From Bacillota bacterium (GTDB lineage: Bacteria; Bacillota; Clostridia; Acetivibrionales; JAEZXR01): DNA of 64,000 nucleotides. Both the position numbers and the translations under genes were made by a program. Within the stretch, counting starts at the first letter, position 1; the number at the start of each line of letters is the position of its first letter. This document shows positions 24,149 to 33,457 of the stretch, piece after piece. Location of the stretch: NCBI GenBank assembly GCA_023419605.1, contig JAEZXR010000127.1, positions 124,001-188,000 on the forward strand, in the 5' to 3' direction. Under the pieces are notes generated by a model. The model saw only the letters and a program-made list of their open reading frames with translations. It ran no database searches and was not told the DNA's origin.

Positions 24149-26551
24149 ATGGCTAAAATTAGGGAATTGACTTATAATGAACTTAAAAAAACATGCAGTA
24201 CGGAATTGTTTGCGTTTACAGATACATCTGAAATAGAGCCTTGTGACATCATATTCGGTCAGGAAAGAGCCGTTAAGGCATTGGAATTCGGCTTGAAAAT
24301 TAAGACAAGGGGTTATAACGTATATATGTCGGGCATGACGGGAACGGGAAAAACCAGTTATGCCCATAATTATATCCGAACCATTGCCCAATCAGCCAAA
24401 ACACCGGACGACTGGTGTTATATATATAACTTTGAGACATCCAACCAACCCATGGCGCTAAATTTGCCGGCAGGAACGGGTAAAGTGTTCCAAAAGGATA
24501 TGGATGATTTTACCAAGATCATCAAGGAAGAAATCGCAAAGGCCTTTGAGAGTGAAGACTATGAAAAGGAAAAGGCTGAAATTGAAAAGGAATACGAGGA
24601 GAAGCGGGATGAACTGCTGGAGATATTGAAAGAGGATGCCCAAAAGCACGGATTCAAGGTCAAGAGCACCAATGCCGGGATTTATTTTGTACCCGTGGTA
24701 GAGGGAAAGACTCTCAGTGAGCAGGAATATGGGGAACTGGATGAGGAGATCCGGGATCAAATCGAAGAGAAATCCGATATCATCCAGATGGAAACCATGG
24801 AGATTATCCGCAAAATCAAAAATGTTGAAAAGGAAGCCGTGGAGAGAGTCACCGAATGGGAGAACCGGATTGCACTTTTTGCTGTTGGAATGCACATTAA
24901 GGACCTGAAGGAAAAATATAAGAGCTATCAAAAAATTACGACCTTCCTGGATTGTGTGCAGAATGACATTTTAGAAAATCTGGATGAATTTATTGAGGTA
25001 GAGGTTCCGGAAGACCAACAGCAGCTGCTTCTGCCCTGGATGATGAAAAATGATTCCTCTCCTGCCGACAAATACAAAGTCAATTTGTTGGTGGATAATA
25101 GCAAATTACAGGGCGCTCCTGTCATCGTTGATTATAACCCTACCTATTATAATCTGCTGGGAAAGCTGGAGTATGAGAATGAGCTCGGTTCCGTTACGAC
25201 GGACTTTACCATGATTAAAGGGGGCTTGCTGCATCAGGCCAATGGCGGATATCTGATACTCCAGGCAAAGGATATCCTGAACAATGCCCTATCCTGGGAG
25301 GCATTAAAGAGGGCACTGCGTACCCGGGAGATCTATATTGAGAATATTAAGGAGCAGACGGGACTGGTGGCGGTTTCTACCTTAAAGCCTGAACCTATCC
25401 CCATGGATATAAAAATCATTTTGGTGGGAAGTGAATATGTATACCAGCTCCTTTACGAATATGAAGAGGATTTCAAAAAGCTTTTCAAAATCAAGGCAGA
25501 TTTCGATGATGAAATGATACGGAGCCAAGACAATATCAACCGCCTGGTTCAGTTTATCAGTTCCTTCTGTCAAAAGGAAAACACACGGCATTTTGATAAA
25601 ACCGGTGTGGCAAAGGTCGTTGAATACAGCTCCAGAATGGTAGAGGACCAGAATAAAATAACAGCCAGGTTTAACGATATTGTAGAGATACTCTGTGAGT
25701 CCTGTGCATGGGCAGAGATTGAAGGATCGGAGACTGTAAGTGAAAAGCATGTTGCGAAGGCCGTGGAAGAGAAAAGATACCGTTCCAATAAATATGATCA
25801 GAAGCTGCTGGAGATGTTGGAAGAAGGTACGCTGATGGTGGATACGGAGGGTGAGGTTACAGGACAGATCAATGGACTTACCATATTGGACATGGGGGAC
25901 AACATCTTTGGAAAGCCGTCACGTATCACGGCTACGACCTTTATAGGAGAAGCAGGAATCATTAATATCGAGCGGGAAATTGAAATGAGCGGGACTTCCC
26001 ATAGTAAGGGAGTGCTAATATTAAACGGATATCTTGGACAGAAGTATGCACAGGATATGCCCCTATCCCTCTCTGCAACCCTGTGCTTTGAACAGCTTTA
26101 TAACGGCGTGGACGGTGACAGCGCTTCCAGCACTGAACTTTATGCGCTGTTGTCAAGCCTTGCTGAAGTACCCATCAAACAGGGAATTGCCGTTACCGGC
26201 TCTGTAAACCAAAAGGGAGAAATACAGCCCATCGGCGGAGTTACCCATAAGATCGAAGGATTTTTTGAATTATGTAACAGGCGGGGACTGACAGGGAGCC
26301 AGGGAGTTATCATTCCTCACCAAAATATAAGGAACCTGGTTTTGAATGATGATGTGATTGCCGCGGTAAAAGACGGTAAATTCCATATTTATCCTATTAA
26401 AACCGTTGATGAGGGAATTGAAATCCTAACAGGGATTGAAGCGGGAAAAAAACAGGCAGACGGAAGTTATTCGGAAGGAAGCATAAATTTCCGTGTTCAT
26501 GAGAAGTTGAAGAGATTCGCCGAAGCTGTGAATCATAAAAGCAAAAAATAA
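24149..26551 (+). CDS. Lon-like ATP-dependent protease (AAA-Lon fusion, LonB/LonC-like)
   Basis: An 800-residue AAA+ protein with a C-terminal Lon protease domain. Walker A is GMTGTGKT (about residue 54). Long acidic coiled-coil sequence occupies residues 125-235, then a sigma54/Lon-type ATPase part (GGLLHQANGGYLILQAKDIL). The protease domain has the serine in DGDSASSTELYALLSSLA (about residue 654) and the lysine in GGVTHKIEGFFELC (about residue 697). It belongs to the group often annotated as Lon protease family / ATP-binding protein rather than to classical Lon. A tight terminator follows. Role: probably protein quality control or sporulation; not proven here. Confidence 0.85.
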   Translation: MAKIRELTYNELKKTCSTELFAFTDTSEIEPCDIIFGQERAVKALEFGLKIKTRGYNVYMSGMTGTGKTSYAHNYIRTIAQSAKTPDDWCYIYNFETSNQPMALNLPAGTGKVFQKDMDDFTKIIKEEIAKAFESEDYEKEKAEIEKEYEEKRDELLEILKEDAQKHGFKVKSTNAGIYFVPVVEGKTLSEQEYGELDEEIRDQIEEKSDIIQMETMEIIRKIKNVEKEAVERVTEWENRIALFAVGMHIKDLKEKYKSYQKITTFLDCVQNDILENLDEFIEVEVPEDQQQLLLPWMMKNDSSPADKYKVNLLVDNSKLQGAPVIVDYNPTYYNLLGKLEYENELGSVTTDFTMIKGGLLHQANGGYLILQAKDILNNALSWEALKRALRTREIYIENIKEQTGLVAVSTLKPEPIPMDIKIILVGSEYVYQLLYEYEEDFKKLFKIKADFDDEMIRSQDNINRLVQFISSFCQKENTRHFDKTGVAKVVEYSSRMVEDQNKITARFNDIVEILCESCAWAEIEGSETVSEKHVAKAVEEKRYRSNKYDQKLLEMLEEGTLMVDTEGEVTGQINGLTILDMGDNIFGKPSRITATTFIGEAGIINIEREIEMSGTSHSKGVLILNGYLGQKYAQDMPLSLSATLCFEQLYNGVDGDSASSTELYALLSSLAEVPIKQGIAVTGSVNQKGEIQPIGGVTHKIEGFFELCNRRGLTGSQGVIIPHQNIRNLVLNDDVIAAVKDGKFHIYPIKTVDEGIEILTGIEAGKKQADGSYSEGSINFRVHEKLKRFAEAVNHKSKK

Positions 26552-26581
26552 GGGGTTGCCATGGCAACCCCTTATTTTTTG
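26548..26581. terminator. Bidirectional terminator between Lon-like and chemoreceptor genes
   Basis: A 13-bp perfect stem (26548-26560 with 26563-26575), then TTTTT on the plus strand; the minus strand also has T-rich sequence after it. Confidence 0.88.
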
Positions 26582-26589
26582 CTTTGTAT

Positions 26590-28746
26590 CTATTCTGCTA
26601 TCTTAAATGTTGAAACCGCGTCATTCAGTTCTCTGGCCACGTCATTCAAGCCCTTGGCAAAATTGGACAGCTCCTCTGAGCCTGCAATCTGTTCCTGGGT
26701 GCTGGCAGAGACTTCCTCAGAAGTTGCTGCTGCTTCTTCCGAGACGGCAGAAATATTCTCAATGGATTCCAGCGCTTTTTCCTTATATACCAGTATGCTC
26801 TTTACAGAGTCCGTCATATAGTCGATACGGCTGGATATGCCTTCCATAGCTTCAAAGATGGTTTTGAAGGCAGCATCCGTTTCCGAAACGGATGTCATCT
26901 GTTCCTGGATGGTAATGCTGGTGCTGTTCACGGCATCCGCAGTGACCTGGGTTTTCTGTTGTATACTGTTAAGAATATTGTTGATATTGATGGACGCCTC
27001 TTTGGATTGGTCTGCCAGTTTTCTAACTTCGTCCGCAACAACGGCAAATCCTCTTCCGGCTTCTCCTGCTCTTGCCGCTTCAATGGCTGCATTCAGCGAG
27101 AGAAGGTTGGTCTGTTCCGCAATTCCTACGATGACTTTCACGATCTTCTTGATTTCCTTCATGTTATTGTTCAAGTCATTAATATCCTCAACGATTTTGA
27201 GAGAAGAATTATTGGTCTGCACGGCCTTGTTATTCAGATCCCGAACCGTAGACATGGCAGTTTCACTGAGTTTCTTGGTATTAGTGACTACATCCGACAC
27301 CTGGGCCATGTCATCTTCAACCCTGTTGATTCCGTCCGAAAGAAGCGTGATATGGCTTACACCTTCCGCTACCTCCTGCGCCTGCTCGGAAGCTCCTTTA
27401 GCCACCTGCTGAATGGTGGCGGCGATTTGCTCCGAGGCTGAATAGGAACGGTCTGAAAGATCCATGATGCCTTGGGTGCTGGTTAAAACATTCTGGGCGA
27501 GAGAGTTTACTTTGGATATCAGCGTGCTGATGTTGCCCAACATGTCATTAAAAATACCGCTGACTTCGCCCAATTCATCCTTGCTTGTATCCGTAAGGGA
27601 AATAGCCAGATTACCTTTCTTTGCCTCCTCCATGGAAGACACCAGCTGTCTCAAAGGAGTGGAAATACTTCTCGATATTACAAAGGATAGAATGATCGCC
27701 AGAATAAGGGAAATTACGCTCACGATAATATTGCCGCCCAATATTTTACCGGATTCATTGTTCAAATAGCTGTACGGGATGGTAGTAACAATATACCAGC
27801 CGGTGGTGGTGACCTTCGAGTAGGACACCAGGTAATCTTTATTTTGGATAGAAGTGTCAAAGGTACTGAGGCCTGCCTCTTCATTAGACTTTATTTGCTC
27901 AAGAAGCCCAAGGTTTTCATAGGTTTTCCCCAGATTGGTCTTTGTCTTGTTGGAGACCATGGTTCCCTGAGGGTCTAGGATAAGGATATCTACGCCATTT
28001 CCCAGGTTAACATCTTTATAAACCGAAGATAGGAGACTTTCATCAATGGCCATCAAAAGAACCCCGAGGCTGCTTCCTCCGCTGGTAGAGTTAATGGAAC
28101 GGGCGGCAATGATGAAATTGCCTGACATCGTCCATACGGTTCTCCCTTTTCCTTCCTTTGCCGCGGCTATGATTTTCCCGGATTCTTCCGGGCTCATGGA
28201 TAGCGTGCCATAGGCAGTAAACATCTCGCTGCCTGTATTGATTTCAACATATTTTATGGCATTGTTCATGGAAAACTTGCCTGTAAACAGCTTGGTGATC
28301 TGGTTTATGCTCTCCAACCGCGCCATGAGATTATTAGGGTCGAGGTTGCGCGTATTAAGTGCACTCTGGACAATATCGGCAAAAATAATTTCCGTTGAAT
28401 ATCCTTCCAGTTTGGATACTTCCGTCTGTATGTTCTTTTGAAGCTGTCCTGTAATCTGATCGGAATATGCGGATATCTTATCGCTGATAGCTTTACTGGA
28501 TTGAGAATAAGAAGAAATTCCTATAGCCAGAAGAGGCAGAAAAGATAACAAAATAAATGAAGCAATCAATCGTGCCTGTATTTTTACTTTACGTAAAGGT
28601 TTACCGATCAGTGTGAGCAAGTGGTTTGCCCTGTCAAAATTTGGAGCATTTTTTGGCAACTTGAGGTTACCTCTGAATTTTGATAAAAACTTTCCGGGTT
28701 CAAAATGAATAGCAGGTTTGACAAACTTTAACTTTGCCATTTTCAT
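26590..28746 (-). CDS. Methyl-accepting chemotaxis protein with extracellular Cache-type sensor
   Basis: A 718-residue transmembrane chemoreceptor. A cytoplasmic basic leader of about 60 residues is unusual; then a membrane helix (LIASFILLSFLPLLAIGIS, about residues 61-79), an extracellular dCache-like sensor (about 85-345), a second membrane helix (NIIVSVISLILAIILSFVIS), a HAMP domain and the signalling helical hairpin with the highly conserved tip EAARAGEAGRGFAVVADEVR (about residues 563-582). It signals through CheA/CheW; the ligand is unknown. The C-terminus ends without a CheR-docking pentapeptide. Its gene is single and convergent with the Lon-like gene. Confidence 0.93.
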   Translation of the reverse strand: MKMAKLKFVKPAIHFEPGKFLSKFRGNLKLPKNAPNFDRANHLLTLIGKPLRKVKIQARLIASFILLSFLPLLAIGISSYSQSSKAISDKISAYSDQITGQLQKNIQTEVSKLEGYSTEIIFADIVQSALNTRNLDPNNLMARLESINQITKLFTGKFSMNNAIKYVEINTGSEMFTAYGTLSMSPEESGKIIAAAKEGKGRTVWTMSGNFIIAARSINSTSGGSSLGVLLMAIDESLLSSVYKDVNLGNGVDILILDPQGTMVSNKTKTNLGKTYENLGLLEQIKSNEEAGLSTFDTSIQNKDYLVSYSKVTTTGWYIVTTIPYSYLNNESGKILGGNIIVSVISLILAIILSFVISRSISTPLRQLVSSMEEAKKGNLAISLTDTSKDELGEVSGIFNDMLGNISTLISKVNSLAQNVLTSTQGIMDLSDRSYSASEQIAATIQQVAKGASEQAQEVAEGVSHITLLSDGINRVEDDMAQVSDVVTNTKKLSETAMSTVRDLNNKAVQTNNSSLKIVEDINDLNNNMKEIKKIVKVIVGIAEQTNLLSLNAAIEAARAGEAGRGFAVVADEVRKLADQSKEASININNILNSIQQKTQVTADAVNSTSITIQEQMTSVSETDAAFKTIFEAMEGISSRIDYMTDSVKSILVYKEKALESIENISAVSEEAAATSEEVSASTQEQIAGSEELSNFAKGLNDVARELNDAVSTFKIAE

Positions 28747-28963
28747 ACCTCCGTTATAGGTGAAATAAGGTAAGATATACCAATATTATATATTTCGACA
28801 CTGACTGTCAAATTCCTTTAAATTCTAAAAAAAATTGTCATTTCTGTATTTAAGGTATAGGATCTGCAAGTGTCCATAATTATATCGGCAAAAGCGGGCG
28901 ATATTTTAGCCGATAAATTACAATGCATCCTCAGACATAAATCATGACAAATCGTAAAATAGT

Positions 28964-29554
28964 ATGTATGAAAGCACAAAAGAATGGAGTGGGAATCCGT
29001 TGGAAATGTCGGATATTGAACTGATCAATCAGTGCCTCGACGGGAAGCAGGAAGCTTTCGAAGAAATTGTGAACAGATACAAAAAGCTTATTTACAGTGT
29101 AGTGTATAACATGATAAGCGACAAACAGGAAGTAAGTGATATTTCCCAGGAGGTCTTTATCAGAATATACAGGTCCTTGGACAGGTACAACCCGCAGTTT
29201 AAATTTTCTACCTGGGCTGTAAGGATCACTACGAACTACTGCCTGGATATTTTGAGGAAAAAGAAGGTGGATTCAGTGCCAATGGATGATATTGTAGGGA
29301 TATCCAGCGGGAGCGATACTCCGGAAGTGCGATATATAAACAAGGAGCGCAGTGAAAAGATCCGGAAAGCAGTGGCTGAGCTGCCGGAAAAATATAGAGT
29401 ACCTATTATACTTTTCCACCAAAACGGATTGTCCTACGAAGAAATGACAAAAGTTCTCGATGAGCCCATGTCCATTATAAAAAACAGGCTATACCGGGCG
29501 CGGCTCCTGTTAAGGGACAAATTATCAAAAGATAGAAAGGAGGAGGTACTATGA
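28964..29554 (+). CDS. ECF-subfamily RNA polymerase sigma factor
   Basis: A 196-residue sigma factor with region 2 (EEIVNRYKKLIYSVVYNMIS, then DISQEVFIRIYRSL) and region 4 (ELPEKYRVPIILFHQNGLSYEE, ending in a helix-turn-helix with IIKNRLYRARLLLRDKL). It would direct RNA polymerase to a dedicated promoter set. The next gene is a zinc-finger anti-sigma factor overlapping it by 4 bases, so activity is set by membrane-signal release. ATG 28964 has a poor ribosome site; TTG 29000 follows GGAG at 11 bases and may be the true start. Confidence 0.92.
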   Translation: MYESTKEWSGNPLEMSDIELINQCLDGKQEAFEEIVNRYKKLIYSVVYNMISDKQEVSDISQEVFIRIYRSLDRYNPQFKFSTWAVRITTNYCLDILRKKKVDSVPMDDIVGISSGSDTPEVRYINKERSEKIRKAVAELPEKYRVPIILFHQNGLSYEEMTKVLDEPMSIIKNRLYRARLLLRDKLSKDRKEEVL

Positions 29555-30081
29555 AGTGTGAAGAAGCAAGTGTATGGATCATGAAATACTTTGACAAGGA
29601 ACTGAACGATATTGAAGTAGGCCAGCTAAAACAGCATTTAAAGGGATGTATGACCTGTAATACCGAGTTCGAGGAGTTAAACGGTATCCTGGGAGTGCTG
29701 GAAGAGGAACGGGGAATCGAACCTCCCGAAGGCTTTGAAACTTTGGTAATGGGTAAAATCAAGGCTCTTACTGTAGAGAGAAAGAAACGGACAGATAGAT
29801 TTTTCATAATTCTTTATGCTGTATCATCGATGATTTTGTTCGGCATGGCCACCTGGTTGGTGGGCTACTTCCAGGAAGTAAGCTTTTTAGAAGTTGTGAG
29901 CAAAATCGTAATGGTTATGAATTCCGTTATCCGGGTCTTCCATGCGATATCGACCTCGGAAGCAGGCGGTATCCTTTACGGTGTATTGATCACTGCTTTT
30001 GCCCTGGTAATGGGGTATATGGGAATGATAATTTTTATGGATAATAATGTTGGAGGCGCCAGCAATGAAGCGGATAAATAA
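29551..30081 (+). CDS. Transmembrane anti-sigma factor with zinc-finger domain
   Basis: A 176-residue protein that should hold the upstream ECF sigma factor inactive at the membrane. The N-terminal zf-HC2 domain shows the H-x3-C-x2-C motif (HLKGCMTC, about residues 29-36) with the upstream cysteine at residue 3. Two membrane segments follow (about 82-107 and 140-165). The stop overlaps the next gene's upstream region, and the start overlaps the sigma gene stop by 4 bases, so expression is coupled. Confidence 0.88.
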   Translation: MKCEEASVWIMKYFDKELNDIEVGQLKQHLKGCMTCNTEFEELNGILGVLEEERGIEPPEGFETLVMGKIKALTVERKKRTDRFFIILYAVSSMILFGMATWLVGYFQEVSFLEVVSKIVMVMNSVIRVFHAISTSEAGGILYGVLITAFALVMGYMGMIIFMDNNVGGASNEADK

Positions 30082-31306
30082 GAAAGCAGCAGCCATTTTG
30101 TGTATGGCAGTACTGTTGTTAATTCCAATGACCCTGGTCTTTGCAAATGCAGGCAATTCCTCCGTCTCAAAGAATCAAACCGTCACAAGGGATTGGTTTG
30201 CCATTGATCAGGCGGTGAGTAATGAGGGTACGATAAAGGGAGATTTTATAGCGCTGGGCCAATCGCTCACCTCCGCAGGAAGAATTGAAGGCGACCTGCT
30301 TTGTGCGGCTTCCGATGTAAGCATGACCGGGAAGGTGGACGGAGATGTCAGAGTTGCTGCCGCTGCCGTAACCCTCTCCGGGGAAATCGGAAAGAATGTA
30401 AATGCTTTCGCCAGTAATGTATTAATGGGTAATTCGGCCTATGTCGGAGGGAATCTTATTGCCTTTGCCAATACCATCGAAGTGGATGGGACTGTAAAGG
30501 GTTATTCACGGCTAGGCGGGGGGAAAATCGTTCTTAAGGGTGATTTTGCAGGAGATGTTGATATTAACGTGGATGACGGCTATGGAGATCCCAATGTGGA
30601 GCTTCATGTCCTGCCGGGGACGAAAATCCATGGGAAGCTGACCTATAAAGGCCTTAACGAAGCTTTTATCGCCGACGGAGCGCAAGTCGGTAGCTTCCAG
30701 TGGATTCAGGCGGACGAAAAGGCAAAAAGTGCCGAAACAAAAGGAGCAGGAGAGTATGCCGTAAAATATCTTAGAATGCTGATTGCCGCAGCGATCTACT
30801 TCTTTATAGCAATGCTTGTGTACCGGCTGTTCCCGGGATTATTTGCATACCAGGGCAGTATTATCGGAGAAAAGCCGTTAAAGGTTTTAGGAATGGGTTT
30901 GGCAGCGGTGGGGCTGGTATTTGCCGCCATAATAACCTTCATATTCCTTCTCGCAGTCACAGCCTTCATTGCTTCTCCCATGGTGGCAGTTGTTTTTGGA
31001 ACGGCAATGGCCCTTGCTTACGTACTTATATTTTACTTTTCAACCATACCTGTCAGTATGTGGTTGGGTAATGTGCTACTGAATGGCAAAAATAATGTTC
31101 CTACCCGGTTCGGAATCGGCTTCCTGACCATTACGGCAGTACAGGTGCTGCTGAAGCTGCTGGGCGAAGTAAGTCCGGCCGGAATTATATTCTCAACGCT
31201 GTGGTACATCTTCGTCATTATCATTGGTATATTCGGTGCCGGGGCGCTGATCTATGGGATTGGCAATACGGTTTTCCGGCTCAGGCGTGCTGATAGCGTG
31301 GAATAA
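30065..31306 (+). CDS. Bactofilin-like (polymer-forming) membrane protein
   Basis: A 413-residue protein with a signal peptide (about residues 5-28), a repetitive beta-helix domain (about 40-215) with the alternating pattern DGDVRVAAAAVTLSGEIG typical of bactofilin/polymer-forming proteins, and four C-terminal membrane segments (about 235-400). The ATG at 30065 follows TTGGAGGCG and lies inside the end of the anti-sigma gene. The beta-helix should face outward. As third gene of the sigma/anti-sigma operon it may be an envelope component made under stress, or part of the sensing apparatus. Confidence 0.8.
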   Translation: MKRINKKAAAILCMAVLLLIPMTLVFANAGNSSVSKNQTVTRDWFAIDQAVSNEGTIKGDFIALGQSLTSAGRIEGDLLCAASDVSMTGKVDGDVRVAAAAVTLSGEIGKNVNAFASNVLMGNSAYVGGNLIAFANTIEVDGTVKGYSRLGGGKIVLKGDFAGDVDINVDDGYGDPNVELHVLPGTKIHGKLTYKGLNEAFIADGAQVGSFQWIQADEKAKSAETKGAGEYAVKYLRMLIAAAIYFFIAMLVYRLFPGLFAYQGSIIGEKPLKVLGMGLAAVGLVFAAIITFIFLLAVTAFIASPMVAVVFGTAMALAYVLIFYFSTIPVSMWLGNVLLNGKNNVPTRFGIGFLTITAVQVLLKLLGEVSPAGIIFSTLWYIFVIIIGIFGAGALIYGIGNTVFRLRRADSVE

Positions 31307-31316
31307 AATTTTAAAT

Positions 31317-31356
31317 AAAAAAGCTCGTGAAAATACAAATTCACGGGCTTTTTTTC
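31317..31356 (+). terminator. Terminator of the sigma/anti-sigma operon
   Basis: An A-rich/T-rich stem of about 14 bp (AAAAAGCTCGTGAA with TTCACGGGCTTTTT, one G-T pair) is followed by TTTT. Confidence 0.88.
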
Positions 31357-31634
31357 GTTGAAAATGGATTTAGATTTCCTTATATCTGAAATGCCCGTCC
31401 GTTGTAAAACTTGAAATTGAGGAAAAAACAGGTGGCTGCGCGCAGTAAAAGTATAATTTCCTATACATTAGCAGTTTACAAAATGCATATTCAAATTTTT
31501 AAACACTCATAATAAGGATAGCGAACTTTGCGAGTGCTTTTGAAGCAGTCATAAGGATATCACAAGGTACAGGTGATTGCAGAGCTTTTGAAAATAAAGT
31601 TCGATAATGACTACACACTTACGGAGGTGATGCT
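31357..31634. other. Intergenic region, nothing recognised
   Basis: AT-rich, with no ORF, obvious repeat or strong promoter. The last 15 bases carry the ribosome site ACGGAGGTGATG for the next gene. Confidence 0.4.
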
Positions 31635-32093
31635 ATGGACGATAAAAACCACGAAAATGCCGAAATGAATCAGGAAGAGCAGGAGCGGCAAAATATAGAA
31701 AACCGGCAGCATTTTGAGAGTGCTTCCCAGGGCGAAGAACAGGAAAATAGTACAAAGGAAGCCACGAACGATGGAAGCAGGGATTTTATACACATGCACA
31801 TGAGAGAAAATAACCCTGGCTTGTTCTCCCATAAAAATAACGGAACTGCAAGTGCAGCGGCGGTAATTTCCCGAAGCCATAGAATATTCCTGGTATTAAG
31901 CTGGGTCAGCGCAGCATTTACTGCCTTTGTTTCTGCTTACTTTGCGATACCGGGAATTCTTTTCGGGGCATTGGCCAACAGAATTTCCAGGGGCAGCGGC
32001 AATGCCGCCATTATAACCAATATCGTTCTTGCAGTTGTGAACCTTTTGTTCGGACTTTTTCTCGTTTATGTCCTACGAAGGGTATTTGTATAG
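31635..32093 (+). CDS. Membrane protein with disordered acidic N-terminus, unknown
   Basis: A 152-residue protein. Residues 1-75 are polar and Glu/Asn/Gln-rich, probably disordered; residues 82-150 form two membrane helices with a glycine-rich turn (GILFGALANRISRGSGNAA), the pattern of DUF4190-like membrane proteins. The function is not known. The start has GGAGGTGATG upstream. Confidence 0.68.
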   Translation: MDDKNHENAEMNQEEQERQNIENRQHFESASQGEEQENSTKEATNDGSRDFIHMHMRENNPGLFSHKNNGTASAAAVISRSHRIFLVLSWVSAAFTAFVSAYFAIPGILFGALANRISRGSGNAAIITNIVLAVVNLLFGLFLVYVLRRVFV

Positions 32094-32347
32094 ATCAAGG
32101 GAGAGAGAAAATATTACTTCATATTTTTTGCAGCCCGGCATTGTCTCAATGGCCACCGAACCACACTCCGCATCCAACTGCCCAACTACCGGTTGTTTGG
32201 ATGCTACGCGGAAGTCAATGTGTAAAAAGTGCGTCGCCCGAGAAGGGGCAGCAAAATGCTGGTTGAAGTTATATTTTCACTGACCTTAAGTAATAGTATG
32301 GCCAGGGGATGTAACTTTTATTAATACGAAAGGAAAGGAGTGATACG

Positions 32348-33241
32348 ATGAGAAAGGTAATAAGCTTAGGCAGCGGAATCATTTTTTGTTTACTGGTGTT
32401 TACTTCCTGCAGCTCCTCACAGAAGGCTCCTGCGCCAAAACCCATAGAACAGCCCATGCCGGTAGCACCCCCACAGGTAGAGGAGAAAAAGGTGAAAAAC
32501 AATGTCCGGCTGGAAAAGACAGAGGTGGGAGGACTCACTGAAGCACAACTCGTTTCTCAAATACAGGGCATGGCACGGGAAATTGATAAAGAAGCGGTAG
32601 AGCCAAAAGTGGATGAAAAGCAGTGGACCGTAACAGGAACAACCGGTACCGGCAAAAAGGTGGATGTTGATACCACCAAGCAGGCTGTAATGAATGCAAA
32701 AGAAGGTGAAACGGTAAAACTGACCGTTAAGGAAATAAAGCCCGAGACAACAGTAGAGCAGGTAAAGGCAAATATCGTTGAAATTGGAAGTTATACTACC
32801 GCTATTCTTGACAAGGATCCGGACAGGGTGAAAAATATTCAACTGGCGTCCGAAAAGATGAATATGAAAAAAATCGGACCGGGAGAGGTTTTTTCATTTA
32901 ACGCGGTTATAGGGCAAAGAACGGAAGCCAAGGGCTACGAGGAAGCTCCCATAATCAAGCAAACCAAAGACGGGCCTAAAAAAGAGGAAGATACGGGGGG
33001 AGGCGTATGCCAGCTTTCCACAACCCTCTATAACGCAGCCCAAAAGGCCGGATTGGAAATCGTGGAAAGGCATTTGCATTCCAAGGATGTCGGGTATGTG
33101 CCCAAGGGACAGGATGCTACGGTTTCCTACGGAACCACGGATTTCAAGTTTAAAAACAACAGGAGCAATACCATTATGACAAGGACATATATGGATAAGA
33201 ATAATACACTAACCGTTAAAATATTTGAGAACCGAAATTAG
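32348..33241 (+). CDS. VanW family lipoprotein
   Basis: A 297-residue exported lipoprotein: signal peptide with lipobox-like FTSC at about residue 21, a proline-rich linker and a C-terminal VanW domain (about residues 165-290) with MKKIGPGEVFSFNAVIG, TGGGVCQLSTTLYNAAQKAG and ERHLHSKDVGYV. VanW proteins accompany vancomycin-resistance clusters but most are unrelated cell-wall proteins; no van genes are nearby. The ribosome site is AAAGGAGTG. It has no close operon partner. Confidence 0.85.
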   Translation: MRKVISLGSGIIFCLLVFTSCSSSQKAPAPKPIEQPMPVAPPQVEEKKVKNNVRLEKTEVGGLTEAQLVSQIQGMAREIDKEAVEPKVDEKQWTVTGTTGTGKKVDVDTTKQAVMNAKEGETVKLTVKEIKPETTVEQVKANIVEIGSYTTAILDKDPDRVKNIQLASEKMNMKKIGPGEVFSFNAVIGQRTEAKGYEEAPIIKQTKDGPKKEEDTGGGVCQLSTTLYNAAQKAGLEIVERHLHSKDVGYVPKGQDATVSYGTTDFKFKNNRSNTIMTRTYMDKNNTLTVKIFENRN

Positions 33242-33279
33242 GCAATATGTAAAAATAAAGCTTTATTGATAATTTGTTA

Positions 33280-33306
33280 TTGGCTTGTGAAAGTTTTTGA
33301 TATAAT
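33280..33306 (+). promoter_or_regulatory. Probable promoter of the HPr-like/uvrC operon
   Basis: TTGGCT (33280-33285) and TATAAT (33301-33306) with a shorter-than-usual 15-base spacer. It precedes the palindrome at 33358. Confidence 0.45.
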
Positions 33307-33357
33307 ATAGTTATTGGAGTAATGGACGATCGGTACTCTTTGAAATAACGGACGAAA

Positions 33358-33398
33358 CAGTAAACCTGTTTGTACTGACGGTACAAACAGGTTTACTG
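33358..33398 (+). promoter_or_regulatory. Perfect 18-bp inverted repeat in the leader of the HPr-like gene
   Basis: 33358-33375 pairs perfectly with 33381-33398, loop TGACG, no T-tail. It lies about 45 bases downstream of the predicted start of transcription, so it would fold in the leader RNA or act as an operator. Confidence 0.55.
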
Positions 33399-33457
33399 TG
33401 ACATAAATGTATTTACGGGGGATATTGTATCAATACACTGAGGAGGGTTTCTTAACC

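Noticed and set aside
26561..27769. Several plus-strand open frames opposite the chemoreceptor gene
   Set aside because: Antisense shadows of the strongly coding minus-strand gene; no ribosome sites.
32094..32347. Hairpin GCATCCAA...TTGGATGC upstream of the VanW gene
   Set aside because: Only an 8-bp stem with a long loop and no T-tail; could be chance.
32348..33241. Vancomycin-resistance role for the VanW protein
   Set aside because: No vanH/A/X/R/S-like genes nearby; VanW domains are common in cell-wall lipoproteins.
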